35,302 bases of DNA, from the NCBI GenBank assembly GCA_946499505.1, contig CAMMSL010000023.1, positions 1-35,302 on the forward strand, written 5' to 3'. Shown here piece after piece: positions 7,507 to 14,940 of this stretch (the stretch's first letter is position 1; each line of letters begins with the position of its first letter). Under the pieces are notes generated by a model that was given only the letters and a program-made list of their open reading frames with translations, ran no database searches and was not told the origin of the DNA. The position numbers and the translations under genes are program-made. This DNA comes from an uncultured Lachnoclostridium sp. (GTDB lineage Bacteria > Bacillota > Clostridia > Lachnospirales > Lachnospiraceae).

Positions 7507-8451
7507 ATGAAGAGACAAGTTATCACTATGCAAAAATCTAAAAATTTATCAATCGATGAAGCGTTTTCCAATTTTATTAAAAAATCAAAAATTCGCAATT
7601 TGTCAGACGAAACATTAAAAACCTATCACAATCACTATAAGGTGTTTTCGGAACTCATAGACAATGCAACTCCTATTGCGGATGTTACATCTGACACATT
7701 GGATGATTTTATCGTCTATCTCCGGGAAAAACGTAAAGTGAACGATGTTACCGTAAACACATATCTGAGGACGCTCCGAGCATTTTTGTACTATTGCATG
7801 GACTGCGGATATTTAAAAGCATTTAAGATAAAAATGCCAAAAGTCGAGAAAAAGATAAAAGAGACATACACGAATGACGAATTGGAACGGCTACTAAAGA
7901 AACCCGATGTTGATAGTTGTGGCTTTGCTGAGTTTAAAACATGGGTATTTGAAAACTATCTGCTTGGCACTGGTAATCGTGTTTCGACCGCTCTAAACGT
8001 CCGTATAAGAGATGTTGACTTTACAGGCGGTACAATTACCCTCCGCAAGACCAAGAGCCGTAAACAGCAGATTATACCGCTCTCAGCCACATTGTCTGAT
8101 ATCTTGTCAGAGTATCTGGCGTATCGTGGCGGCGAGGGTGAAGATTTCCTCTTTTGCAATAACTACGGAGAACAGGCAAGCGTTAGGACATATCAGGATC
8201 TTGTAAGAAAATATAATCGCGTGCGCAATGTCAACAAGACCTCCATCCATGTCTTTCGGCATACGTTTGCTAAAAACTGGATACTTGCAGGCGGTGATGT
8301 TTTCAGATTGCAGAAAATACTCGGACACTCTGACTTAACGGTAACACGGGAGTATGTCAATATGTTTGGACAAGACCTTCAGATGGATTTCGAGAAATTC
8401 AATCCTTTAGATAAAATCTCAAAATCCAAAAAAACGATAATCAGGATGTAG
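7507..8451 (+). CDS. int: tyrosine recombinase/integrase
   Basis: The 314-residue enzyme catalyses site-specific integration and excision at the tRNA-Leu att sites. The N-terminal SAM-like core-binding domain spans about 14-105 and the catalytic domain about 118-290. Catalytic residues are visible: R158 (GTGNRVSTALNV), K183 region (RKTKSRK), H248 and R251 (HVFRHTF), H274 (ILGHSDL) and the nucleophile Y283 (TREYVN). GGAGGT lies 6 nt before the ATG at 7507, which rules out the longer frame from 7432. It adjoins attL, reading away from the tRNA, and is followed 14 nt later by the Ig-like gene, so both may share a transcript. Confidence 0.95.
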   Translation: MKRQVITMQKSKNLSIDEAFSNFIKKSKIRNLSDETLKTYHNHYKVFSELIDNATPIADVTSDTLDDFIVYLREKRKVNDVTVNTYLRTLRAFLYYCMDCGYLKAFKIKMPKVEKKIKETYTNDELERLLKKPDVDSCGFAEFKTWVFENYLLGTGNRVSTALNVRIRDVDFTGGTITLRKTKSRKQQIIPLSATLSDILSEYLAYRGGEGEDFLFCNNYGEQASVRTYQDLVRKYNRVRNVNKTSIHVFRHTFAKNWILAGGDVFRLQKILGHSDLTVTREYVNMFGQDLQMDFEKFNPLDKISKSKKTIIRM

Positions 8452-8465
8452 GAAGGGGTGAAACA

Positions 8466-9563
8466 TTGAACATAGATAATATTACGCAGCGACAGTTTGA
8501 TTTCTCGTTCCGGAGGGAGAAAATAACAATTACAGATTACTATGACTCGTCAATACAGTATGATGTTTTCTTCCGGCGTGATAATCGCGGAACATCGCCG
8601 CAAGGTAAACTCAGATTATTTTATGCTGATGATACGCCTATATGTATCGGTACAATCTTTATACTAGGCAATGCCAATTATCTTGTTATAAGCAAAGAAG
8701 CAGTTGAGGGCGTTGTATATCGGTCTTCGATGGCGGTCAAATGCACCGAACAAATAAGTATCAAGAATACAGATGGCACATATACAGTTGTACCGTTTGC
8801 AATGGACACAGGACGATATGTCACAGCCTCAAATGGTACAATCAGTATCATTGACGGATCGGTGACAATCTATACTGGACTGAATGACACTGTAAAACAG
8901 ATGGATGGAGATTATAACTGCTTTGGCGGCAGATACAGCGTCCAGAATCATCTATATAATGATGGGATTGCTTATATCTATCTGAGCAGAGAGGCGGATA
9001 TGCCAGACGTATATGCTCTCACATATAATGGCGATACCTCAGTTGAACTTGAAACAGGTACATATCAGTTATCCTATACTGCGACCGTTAATAATATACC
9101 TGTGCAAAATCCAACGTTGTCTTATGTATCCGGTAATACTGAGGTTGCAATAGTATCAGACTCAGGATTGCTCACTTTGTTATCAGCCGGTGATACTACA
9201 ATCACGGCTACATGGACGGAGCAAGAGATAACCTGTGAGACAAGCATAACTGTTACGGCACAGACAACATCAGGCACAACATCAATTGAAGGAAAAACTA
9301 ATCTCATCAACGGATTTAGCAGGGAATATACAGGTAAGGTGTTAGATGGTTCGGGTACAGAAGTGCCAGGCATTACAGGTGTATGGACTATCACGGACTG
9401 TACCTTTACAGATGAAATTGAGCAGATTGTAGACGGTAACAAGATAACACTCTCTGTAGACAACAGGAGTTTGATCGGTGATACGTTTACACTTAATTTC
9501 TCTGTACAGGATGAAAATTATACACCGTCCTCGCTTGTAATAACTGTCACTTCACTTTATTAA
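8466..9563 (+). CDS. phage structural protein with Ig-like (Big_2-type) domain
   Basis: The 365-residue protein starts at TTG 8466 behind GGAAGGGGTG. Its N-terminal half (about 1-190, with YDVFFRRDNRGTSPQGK and DYNCFGGRYSVQNHLYNDG) resembles the N-terminal part of head- or connector-associated proteins of Firmicute phages. It is followed by a bacterial Ig-like domain (about 195-270, with VSDSGLLTLLSAGDTTITATW) and a second beta-rich module to the C-terminus. No signal peptide or membrane segment is present. Ig-like domains on virions usually decorate the surface or bind hosts. Its place directly behind the integrase is unusual. In the circle it follows the connector gene, which is the more usual neighbour. 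The exact virion role is inferred. Confidence 0.7.
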   Translation: MNIDNITQRQFDFSFRREKITITDYYDSSIQYDVFFRRDNRGTSPQGKLRLFYADDTPICIGTIFILGNANYLVISKEAVEGVVYRSSMAVKCTEQISIKNTDGTYTVVPFAMDTGRYVTASNGTISIIDGSVTIYTGLNDTVKQMDGDYNCFGGRYSVQNHLYNDGIAYIYLSREADMPDVYALTYNGDTSVELETGTYQLSYTATVNNIPVQNPTLSYVSGNTEVAIVSDSGLLTLLSAGDTTITATWTEQEITCETSITVTAQTTSGTTSIEGKTNLINGFSREYTGKVLDGSGTEVPGITGVWTITDCTFTDEIEQIVDGNKITLSVDNRSLIGDTFTLNFSVQDENYTPSSLVITVTSLY

Positions 9564-9639
9564 AGTAAAATCTTTTGAGGGCAGGATGCAGAACATATTG
9601 TATCTTGTCCTCTGTCTCAAAAAGTTCCCTTTTTAATTT

Positions 9640-10095
9640 TTGAAAACGTCATTTTTCCCCGTGGTTAAGGGATATTTTAGAGATTGAGATAAGGAAACCA
9701 TAGGGAGAAGATAAAAATGCATTTTTTTTGATATCGCAAAAGTGCGTTTTATCCCGTGGTTAAGGAATTTTTTGAAGGTTCGGATAAGGGAACCATAGGA
9801 GAGAATGATTTAGGAAAAAACTAATGCCCACAATAGCAGTGTTTTCAATGGTTTTTGGAGTATTATCCCGTTTTCCTTTTTATGTATAGTATATATCTGT
9901 GCGTTGATTTTTAGGAAAAGCATACAAGCCTACAATCCAGTAAAATCAAGGGTTTCGCGGCTTTGTCACATTTTTCTTTTTATGTAATAGTATGGAATGA
10001 TCACAACTAGACTTTTTTGATTGCCGGTTTTCATTGATTTTACAGGCTTTTCGGGGCACATATCCCGTTTTTCTTTTTATGTATATAATGAATCA
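9640..10095 (+). repeat. array of five degenerate ~100-bp units (non-coding)
   Basis: CCCGTGGTTAAGG occurs at 9658 and 9753 in two ~65-bp units that end AACCATAGG and can fold (GTGGTT with AACCAT). Three further units carry TTTTTCTTTTTATGTA-like blocks at 9871, 9971 and 10068, two of them preceded by TATCCCG. Successive units are 95, 114, 100 and 97 bp apart. The last ends in TATAAT. No ORF is seen in 9564-10141. Possible roles are clustered promoters, a packaging site or an iteron region. None is proven. Confidence 0.65.
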
Positions 10096-10141
10096 ATGCT
10101 TACAGAGATGAGAGGAAACCGGTCAATACATTGTCAACAAT

Positions 10142-10312
10142 TTGGAAAATAATCTTAATGTAAGAAAAACAAAATATATCCAATGTATTGATTGCGGCGA
10201 ATGGGTTGAGGTGGATATATATTCAAACGCAATAAGATGTAAAAAATGCCAACATGAATATAGAAAAATGTATTATCGCGAAAGGAAACGGAAAAATTCC
10301 ACAAACCCTTAA
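10142..10312 (+). CDS. zinc-ribbon micro-protein
   Basis: The 56-residue frame encodes two CxxC knuckles (CIDC and CKKC, 16 residues apart) followed by a basic Tyr-rich tail (YRKMYYRERKRKN). Short phage-encoded zinc-ribbon proteins with this layout are common in Firmicute phages, with DNA or RNA binding presumed. Start codon: the only in-frame candidates after the stop at about 10108 are non-ATG. I chose TTG 10142; an ATT at 10130, closer to GAGAGG, is also possible. Existence is likely, the start uncertain. Confidence 0.55.
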   Translation: MENNLNVRKTKYIQCIDCGEWVEVDIYSNAIRCKKCQHEYRKMYYRERKRKNSTNP

Positions 10313-10335
10313 ACATTTTTTTCGCCCACTATATA

Positions 10336-10371
10336 CGGACGTTTTCAAAATCATAAAAATTAAAACGTCCG
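10336..10371. repeat. inverted repeat, possible operator or attenuator
   Basis: CGGACGTTTT (10336-10345) pairs perfectly with AAAACGTCCG (10362-10371), and flanking ATATA/TATAT can extend the stem. It lies between the zinc-ribbon and HU-like frames. No T-run follows on the plus strand. Confidence 0.6.
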
Positions 10372-10514
10372 ATATATGCGGACGAAGAAATGTGTTAATA
10401 AGAGAGAACTATTCATATCGCTACATAACTAAAGGAGATTGAGAATGTTATTATTTACAACACAAGATATGAGTTCATATATCAGATCTGACGGAATGGA
10501 GGGAATTAAACTAT

Positions 10515-10667
10515 TTGATTTTAACACAGGATGATTTAATAAAACGAATAGCGAAAAAAGAAGATATGAATGTGGCGATGGTTCGTAAGGTATTCAAATC
10601 TGCCGAGAAGATAATTTTCGACCACCTATCTTCTACTACTCCATCTGAAACAATAAAGAAACGATAA
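10515..10667 (+). pseudogene. truncated HU/IHF-like DNA-binding protein
   Basis: From TTG 10515 the frame reads MILTQDDLIKRIAKKEDM then VAMVRKVFKSAEKIIFDHLSS, which matches the helical N-terminus of HU-like proteins encoded by Firmicute phages. It stops after 50 residues, before the DNA-binding beta-arm region, so about half of a normal ~90-residue protein is missing. A Shine-Dalgarno (GGAGGG) lies 11 nt before the TTG. A second short frame starts at ATG 10445 with AAAGGAGATTGAG upstream but ends after 29 codons. The locus may therefore be frameshifted as well as truncated. A terminator follows directly. Confidence 0.5.
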
Positions 10668-10671
10668 AAAG

Positions 10672-10701
10672 AGTCATGCTCCCCCGGGAGTGTGGCTTTT
10701 T
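10672..10701 (+). terminator. intrinsic terminator before the capsid operon
   Basis: AGTCATGCTCCC pairs with GGGAGTGTGGCT (12 bp with G-U pairs), loop CC, then TTTTT. It separates the left part of the element from the scaffold-capsid genes. Confidence 0.85.
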
Positions 10702-10786
10702 GTAATTACACAACAATCTGGGCCGCAAGCAGAGAACTATTTATAGGGCAATGTTACCGGCGGAACAGGGAAAGGAGCACAAATTT

Positions 10787-11281
10787 ATGGAACTTAATGA
10801 AATCACGGGGCTTACAGAGGAACAGATTGAGCAGGTAAAGCGTTATGCACAAGGATGTGAGGATCGCGTCCGGACAGACTACAGCAAGCAGTTAAAGGAT
10901 GTACGTGCGGAACTCGACAAATACAAACCTGCCGAAAAATCTGAAACCGAAAAAGACCTCGAAGCACGTCTCTCTAAAATCGAAGCAAGAGAAAAAGAAC
11001 TTGCTGCTAAAGAGAGACAGATGACAATTTCTACGAAACTGAAAGAAAAAGGGTTGCCCTCCGATTTGGCACAATATCTCAACATTGGTGAGGATATTGA
11101 TAAATCCATCGATGGAGTCAATACGGTACTGGCATCTGTAATCCTGAATAATGGAAACAAGCCGACAACTCACACAACAAATCAAGGAGTGACCAAGGCT
11201 GACTTTCGGAAAATGTCATACGGAGAACGAGCAAAACTTTTTCAGACAAATCCAGAACTTTATAAATTACTGGCTAAATAA
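10787..11281 (+). CDS. phage capsid scaffolding protein (DUF4355-like)
   Basis: The 164-residue, highly charged protein has a long coiled coil (about 15-90, rich in Glu, Lys and Arg) and a short C-terminal domain ending ELYKLLAK, the usual build of scaffolds that guide HK97-fold procapsid assembly and then leave. The start is the ATG at 10787, with AAAGGAG 9 nt upstream. The longer frame from 10751 lacks a ribosome site. It lies just before the capsid gene, with only the small membrane-protein gene between, supporting the call. Confidence 0.75.
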   Translation: MELNEITGLTEEQIEQVKRYAQGCEDRVRTDYSKQLKDVRAELDKYKPAEKSETEKDLEARLSKIEAREKELAAKERQMTISTKLKEKGLPSDLAQYLNIGEDIDKSIDGVNTVLASVILNNGNKPTTHTTNQGVTKADFRKMSYGERAKLFQTNPELYKLLAK

Positions 11282-11295
11282 AGGACGGTGATAAA

Positions 11296-11592
11296 GTGGA
11301 TCTTGCTCAAATGGTTGAACACGCCATTACAACGCTAGGATTTCCCATTGTCTGTGTCGTTTTCCTTGGATGGTTCGTCTGGAAAATCTGGCTACGCCAA
11401 CAGGAACAGAATGAAAAGCGTGAGGAAAAATTATATGCCTGTATCACTGAAGCACAGAGCGTAAACGAGCGATTGATTGAGACAAACTCAGAGTTTATGG
11501 AAGTGCTGACGGACTACAAGACAGATCTTGATGAAATTAAACAAAATGTAACTGAGATAAAGAATACTATTACGAAAGGATTAGGTGAATAA
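11296..11592 (+). CDS. BhlA/UviB-like small membrane protein (possible holin)
   Basis: The 98-residue protein has one N-terminal membrane helix (about 13-33, GFPIVCVVFLGWFVWKIW) followed by a long charged, probably coiled-coil region ending in KNTITKGLGE. This is the layout of BhlA/UviB holin-like proteins. It starts at GTG 11296, 14 nt after the scaffold gene, and its stop lies 1 nt before the capsid start, so it is translated with the morphogenesis genes. No endolysin is found, so a lytic role is uncertain. A membrane anchor in capsid assembly or another function is possible. Confidence 0.65.
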   Translation: MDLAQMVEHAITTLGFPIVCVVFLGWFVWKIWLRQQEQNEKREEKLYACITEAQSVNERLIETNSEFMEVLTDYKTDLDEIKQNVTEIKNTITKGLGE

Positions 11593-11593
11593 T

Positions 11594-12463
11594 ATGGCAA
11601 CAATTAATACAGGACTTATTGTACCTGAGGTTTATTCTCAACTTGTTCGTGAGAAAATTGCAGGTCGTATGCAGGTAGGTCAGTTTTTGAAGAAAATCGA
11701 TGATCTTACAGGTGATGTTGGCGAAACTGTTACAATGCCTGCATGGTCTTATGTCGGCGATGCTAGTGATTGGACTGTTGGAACTGCAATGACAACTAAG
11801 AAACTTGCTCAGACAAAGAAAACGGCAACCATCAAGGCAATCGCCGCTCCGGGAGTCGAAGTTTACGATTATGATAACAAAGTCGCTCTCGGCAATGCAC
11901 TTGATGAGGCGGCAAAGCAGCAGGCAATCTCCATTGCTCGAAAAATTGATATTGATGCAATCAACGCTGCATATGGCACACCGCTTAAACAGGCACTTGC
12001 AACTAAGGATGCTATCACACAGACTGAAATCCTCAGTGCGCTTTCTATTTATGGCGATGAGCGTGATGCGGAGGATTTCTCTCGTGGCGCCATTGTGATG
12101 CACTCTGCATTTGCAGATGATTTATATTCGATGGATCTCTTCACAAGCAGAGAGAGAACGACCGTAGCAGCCGGTTCTGAAAACGGAATTACAAAGAATG
12201 GCGTGATTGGTCAATTTTTAGGAATTGATGTTGTTCTCTCTGATAGACTCTACGATAGTGCGACTTCCGAGCCGTATCTTATGTTTATCAAGAATGATAG
12301 TATCGGTTGGATTCCGAAAGAGGCCCCGTTCGTTGAGACGGAAAGAGATGCATCCAAGAGACTGACAAATATCTATTGCTCCGAGTTTTACGCAATGGCT
12401 CTCGTCCGTGATGATGGCGTTGTGCTTTGCAAAAAGACTCTCCCGACACAGGACGAAGATTAA
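11594..12463 (+). CDS. major capsid protein (HK97 fold, N4-gp56-like family)
   Basis: The 289-residue protein is the probable shell protein. Family features include the opening INTGLIVPEVYSQLVREK, GETVTMPAWSYVGDA with a following lysine-rich strand, the long central helix (EAAKQQAISIARKIDIDAIN), and the C-terminal FLGIDVVLSDRL and ETERDASKRLTNIYCSEFYA. The length matches small phage capsid proteins of this group. I start at ATG 11594, one base after the preceding stop, with AGGATTAGGTG upstream. No head protease gene lies nearby. The scaffold two genes upstream fits a protease-free assembly route. Confidence 0.88.
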   Translation: MATINTGLIVPEVYSQLVREKIAGRMQVGQFLKKIDDLTGDVGETVTMPAWSYVGDASDWTVGTAMTTKKLAQTKKTATIKAIAAPGVEVYDYDNKVALGNALDEAAKQQAISIARKIDIDAINAAYGTPLKQALATKDAITQTEILSALSIYGDERDAEDFSRGAIVMHSAFADDLYSMDLFTSRERTTVAAGSENGITKNGVIGQFLGIDVVLSDRLYDSATSEPYLMFIKNDSIGWIPKEAPFVETERDASKRLTNIYCSEFYAMALVRDDGVVLCKKTLPTQDED

Positions 12464-12480
12464 ATCTCAGTCAGATACAT

Positions 12481-12505
12481 AGGGGTGTTGAATATCAGCA
12501 CCCCT
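12481..12505 (+). promoter_or_regulatory. 11-bp hairpin behind the capsid gene
   Basis: AGGGGTGTTGA pairs with TCAGCACCCCT around a 3-nt loop (one G-U). It lacks a T-run, so it is more likely an mRNA-stabilising or partial-termination hairpin that keeps capsid mRNA abundant. Confidence 0.6.
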
Positions 12506-12526
12506 CTATAATAGGAAGGTGATTGG

Positions 12527-12751
12527 ATGTTATCAGGTGAAAAATTACAGTTTTTGCGAATTACCCATAAAATCACACAGCGACAAATGGCTGAGTGGTG
12601 CGGCGTATCAACTCGATTTATCGGCATGATTGAACATAACGATAGACAACCATCGCCGGAGGTCTACAATGCAATGATAAATTGCATCTACGGCATAGGT
12701 AAGCCATTAAAGAAGAATAAATCAAACAATCAAGAACAAGAATCAGAATAA
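12527..12751 (+). CDS. small XRE-type helix-turn-helix protein
   Basis: The 74-residue protein carries one XRE/Cro HTH (about 6-50: KLQFLRITHKITQRQMAEWC and VSTRFIGMIEHNDRQPSPEVY) and a polar, Lys/Asn-rich tail. GGAAGG lies 7-8 nt before the ATG. Standing directly behind the capsid gene on the same strand, it may regulate late genes or the replication block that follows. Its target is unknown. Confidence 0.8.
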   Translation: MLSGEKLQFLRITHKITQRQMAEWCGVSTRFIGMIEHNDRQPSPEVYNAMINCIYGIGKPLKKNKSNNQEQESE

Positions 12752-12883
12752 TCTCAAAAATTCAAAAGTATAAGACATTTCATTTTTTATCAATTTAATT
12801 TCCAAAAAAGAATATATAAATGTGGGATAAACGATAGCCACAATAAATAAACGCAATAATCAAATAACGATAGAAAGGCTGGG

Positions 12884-12953
12884 TGAGACGATGCATGAAT
12901 CATAATGCAGTTTTCACTTCACTTTTCTACCAATGGGATGATGCATTGTCTCA
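12884..12953 (+). promoter_or_regulatory. inverted repeat spanning a translation start region
   Basis: TGAGACGATGCAT (12884-12896) pairs with ATGCATTGTCTCA (12941-12953) with a single G-U. The stem contains the first ATG (12891) of a four-codon frame (MHES) whose stop TAATG overlaps the ATG at 12905. This looks like translational control of the next gene. Confidence 0.5.
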
Positions 12954-13858
12954 TCTTGATGGTAGAAAGATTGAAGGACGAATTAAAGCAAAGAATACCT
13001 CAATGGTACCAAGACACAGAAAACAAATATGGACTCATACTCACGGATGATATTGATTCACTTTTCGGTTGTGCAATCCTGAAAGCACAAATGAACTGGA
13101 ACATTCAAGAAGTCATGTTATTTAATGCAAAGCACAATTCAGAAATATCCATTGACTGGCATGGAGTAGCCGACAACGCCACACATGAAGCAATTGGCGT
13201 TGATTTTGCAAGAGTCAACGGAAAATGTTTTGACAATCATTTGTGTATGTTTAATTCAGACGATACATATAATAATGAAGCAATTAATCTAAATCATATC
13301 TACGGGATCAACAGAAACTCCTATACAAAAAAATACAACTTATCCACGGCATTGTTATTATGGAGTCTTTACGATCTCCCGAAGGACAATTTGCCGGATG
13401 AATTAATGATGTTGTTATTGTGCATCGACAGCAGTTTTTACAGTTTCTTTCACGGCTTTCAACGACAGAATTACAGATGGCTTGTGGATGAGTTGGATTT
13501 GCCAGAATTTTATGAGTGTCAGAAACGTCACACAGAATACGAGTTTATCAAGATCGCAAAAAAATATGGAGTAAAAGAGAAAATATATGTGAAGGATCAT
13601 CACTTACATACAGATATTGACATTGATGGAATCAATGATTTGCTGTTATGGGATACGCCATGTTGGATAGAGTTACCAACCAACAAGTTTTACACAAAGG
13701 ATTTCTACAAGGATATCACAGTGGATATAAAAGGTAATCCACAGAGTATCTATGATATCTGCGATGATCCGTACTGCTATGCCATCACAAGGAAAAATCA
13801 AATCAAATTTTCAGAGAGGATCGATTTGGATGCACTACGACAGCGAGTTAAAAAATAG
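12905..13858 (+). CDS. divergent DHH-phosphoesterase-like protein
   Basis: This is a 317-residue protein if it starts at 12905, or about 299 from the internal ATG at 12959 (MVERLKDELKQR). I do not recognise it securely. It has GLILTDDIDSLFGCAIL, which resembles DHH motif I (two Asp then Ser), and IGVDFA..CFDNHL, which could be motif III with DNH in place of DHH. Later parts are rich in Trp, Tyr and Leu (STALLLWSLYDLP). DHH proteins cleave phosphodiesters in nucleic acids or cyclic dinucleotides, so any activity here is speculative. A second frame from 12895 (MNHNAVFTSLFYQWDDALSH) looks protein-like for ~30 residues, so the true N-terminus may lie across a frameshift. Confidence 0.6.
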   Translation: MQFSLHFSTNGMMHCLILMVERLKDELKQRIPQWYQDTENKYGLILTDDIDSLFGCAILKAQMNWNIQEVMLFNAKHNSEISIDWHGVADNATHEAIGVDFARVNGKCFDNHLCMFNSDDTYNNEAINLNHIYGINRNSYTKKYNLSTALLLWSLYDLPKDNLPDELMMLLLCIDSSFYSFFHGFQRQNYRWLVDELDLPEFYECQKRHTEYEFIKIAKKYGVKEKIYVKDHHLHTDIDIDGINDLLLWDTPCWIELPTNKFYTKDFYKDITVDIKGNPQSIYDICDDPYCYAITRKNQIKFSERIDLDALRQRVKK

Positions 13859-14018
13859 AATAATAATTTATAGCGGACGGATCGCAAACGCACTACTGGA
13901 CAAAGGATATCAAATCGTGCAGGTACGTCCAGACAAGCGTAACAAGATAAAATCAGTTTTTGTGTTCAGGGCCGATGATGGAATTGAGGATGAACTGTGC
14001 ATGATGATTAATTTATAG
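13830..14018 (+). CDS. DUF5659-like small phage protein
   Basis: The 62-residue protein has the DUF5659 pattern IYSGRIANALLDKGYQIV then VRPDKRNKIKSVFVF, seen in many Firmicute phages without known function. It starts at ATG 13830, with AGAGAGGA 9-10 nt upstream, and overlaps the end of the preceding gene by 29 nt. It is the first of two paralogous copies in this element. Confidence 0.7.
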   Translation: MHYDSELKNRIIIYSGRIANALLDKGYQIVQVRPDKRNKIKSVFVFRADDGIEDELCMMINL

Positions 14019-14020
14019 CC

Positions 14021-14430
14021 GCTACCCTCATATTGAGGGTGCCGGTGAATGGTTAGAGGTTAGCCCTAGATTGGGGCTGACCTGATCCAAGAAAATACAA
14101 ATCAAATGAAGAATAATGTAAATGTCCACGAGACGGACATTGAAAATAGGTTTTGATAAATTTGCCAAAAGCGGTTTCGACCGTTTTGAAGAATTCTGCA
14201 AGACAGTATTTAGCAATTACCGAATTATTCGGTTTTTGCTACTTATCAAGCCAGTAGTAGCCAAATTGTCTAGTACTGAGTATTAACCAGAATGGTTAGT
14301 ACTGGAAAACAGGTAGGCTCGTTTTGATACCCATCTGATAAATATGCTTCGTACACCAGACGGACGAAGGCAAAGAATAATTTTCTCTTTACTGGCTAAC
14401 CCGAAAGGGTTTGGTGCGTTAGCACCTTTT
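14021..14430 (+). ncRNA. candidate structured non-coding RNA (~410 nt)
   Basis: No ORF is supported here, but local stems are dense: ACCCTC/GAGGGT (14024-14040); an 11-bp stem (14057-14067 with 14073-14083); ATGTCC/GGACAT (14122-14140); a TTCG-capped stem (14167-14187); nested TAGCAA/TTGCTA around ACCGAA/TTCGGT (14211-14241); AGTATTAACC/GGTTAGTACT (14279-14303); CTTCGT/ACGAAG (14347-14369); and a GAAA-capped AACCC/GGGTT stem (14398-14411). It ends in GGTGC/GCACC plus TTTT (14413-14430), an intrinsic terminator. Large ornate RNAs such as ROOL and GOLLD occur in phage-like elements. Membership in a known class is not shown. Confidence 0.45.
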
Positions 14431-14516
14431 ATTTAATTCTACCGATAGGAATGAAGAATATATAAGTAGGGCAAGTTCACATTACACAAAATCATTTTAC
14501 AGAAAGGAAATGAATT

Positions 14517-14693
14517 ATGAAAAAAGAAGTTATTACAGTATTTACAGCAAAGAAAGCAAGGAAGTTGTTAAAAGAAGGATTTACTATCGTAGATATCAAA
14601 CCGGATAAGACAGATTTTGAAGGTAAGAGGACACTCTTCCTATTCAAATACGAAGATGGAATTATGGAGAGTTTATCAACAAAAGAAAATTAA
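14517..14693 (+). CDS. DUF5659-like small phage protein, second copy
   Basis: The 58-residue protein MKKEVITVFTAKKARKLLKE, then GFTIVDIKPDKTD and RTLFLFKYEDGIMESL, has the same pattern as the 62-residue protein 500 bp upstream: basic helix, GF/GY-x-I-V, KPDK, FLF or VFVF strand. GAAAGGAA lies 6-7 nt before the ATG at 14517. The two paralogues bracket the structured non-coding stretch. The function is unknown. Confidence 0.65.
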   Translation: MKKEVITVFTAKKARKLLKEGFTIVDIKPDKTDFEGKRTLFLFKYEDGIMESLSTKEN

Positions 14694-14715
14694 ACCTAAA
14701 AAAAGAATATGATTG

Positions 14716-14897
14716 TTGGACTCGTTGAACGAACAAAATCCGTCAGGATTTTGTAAATGTGGGAGTCCAAATAATTTAATCTTTTACTGATTCAATTATC
14801 TGTTACTTATATGAGTGACAAAAGTGGTCGAAAAACGCATAGATTTGACTCAAAATTTATGTCAAATGTCATCAAAAAACGGGTACTTTTGGCACTC
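14716..14897. other. nested inverted repeats upstream of rep (origin-like)
   Basis: TTGGACTC/GAGTCCAA (14716-14770) encloses AAAATCC/GGATTTT. Then GAGTGACAAAAGT (14813-14825) pairs with ACTTTTGGCACTC (14885-14897, one mismatch) around an inner ATTTGAC/GTCAAAT (14843-14867). Such nested palindromes directly before an initiator gene suit a replication origin or rep operator. The word GACTCAAAA recurs at about 20097 and 20297. Confidence 0.45.
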
Positions 14898-14940
14898 TGG
14901 AAAACTACTCAACTAAAAATGAAACGGAGCGATAAAAAGT

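Noticed and set aside
10254-10442. 62-codon frame overlapping the zinc-ribbon micro-protein
   Set aside because: It runs across the zinc-ribbon gene in another frame and then through the CGGACGTTTT inverted repeat; no ribosome site.
14021-14430. Group I or group II intron
   Set aside because: No interrupted gene on either side, no intron-encoded protein, and I could not find the catalytic core motifs.
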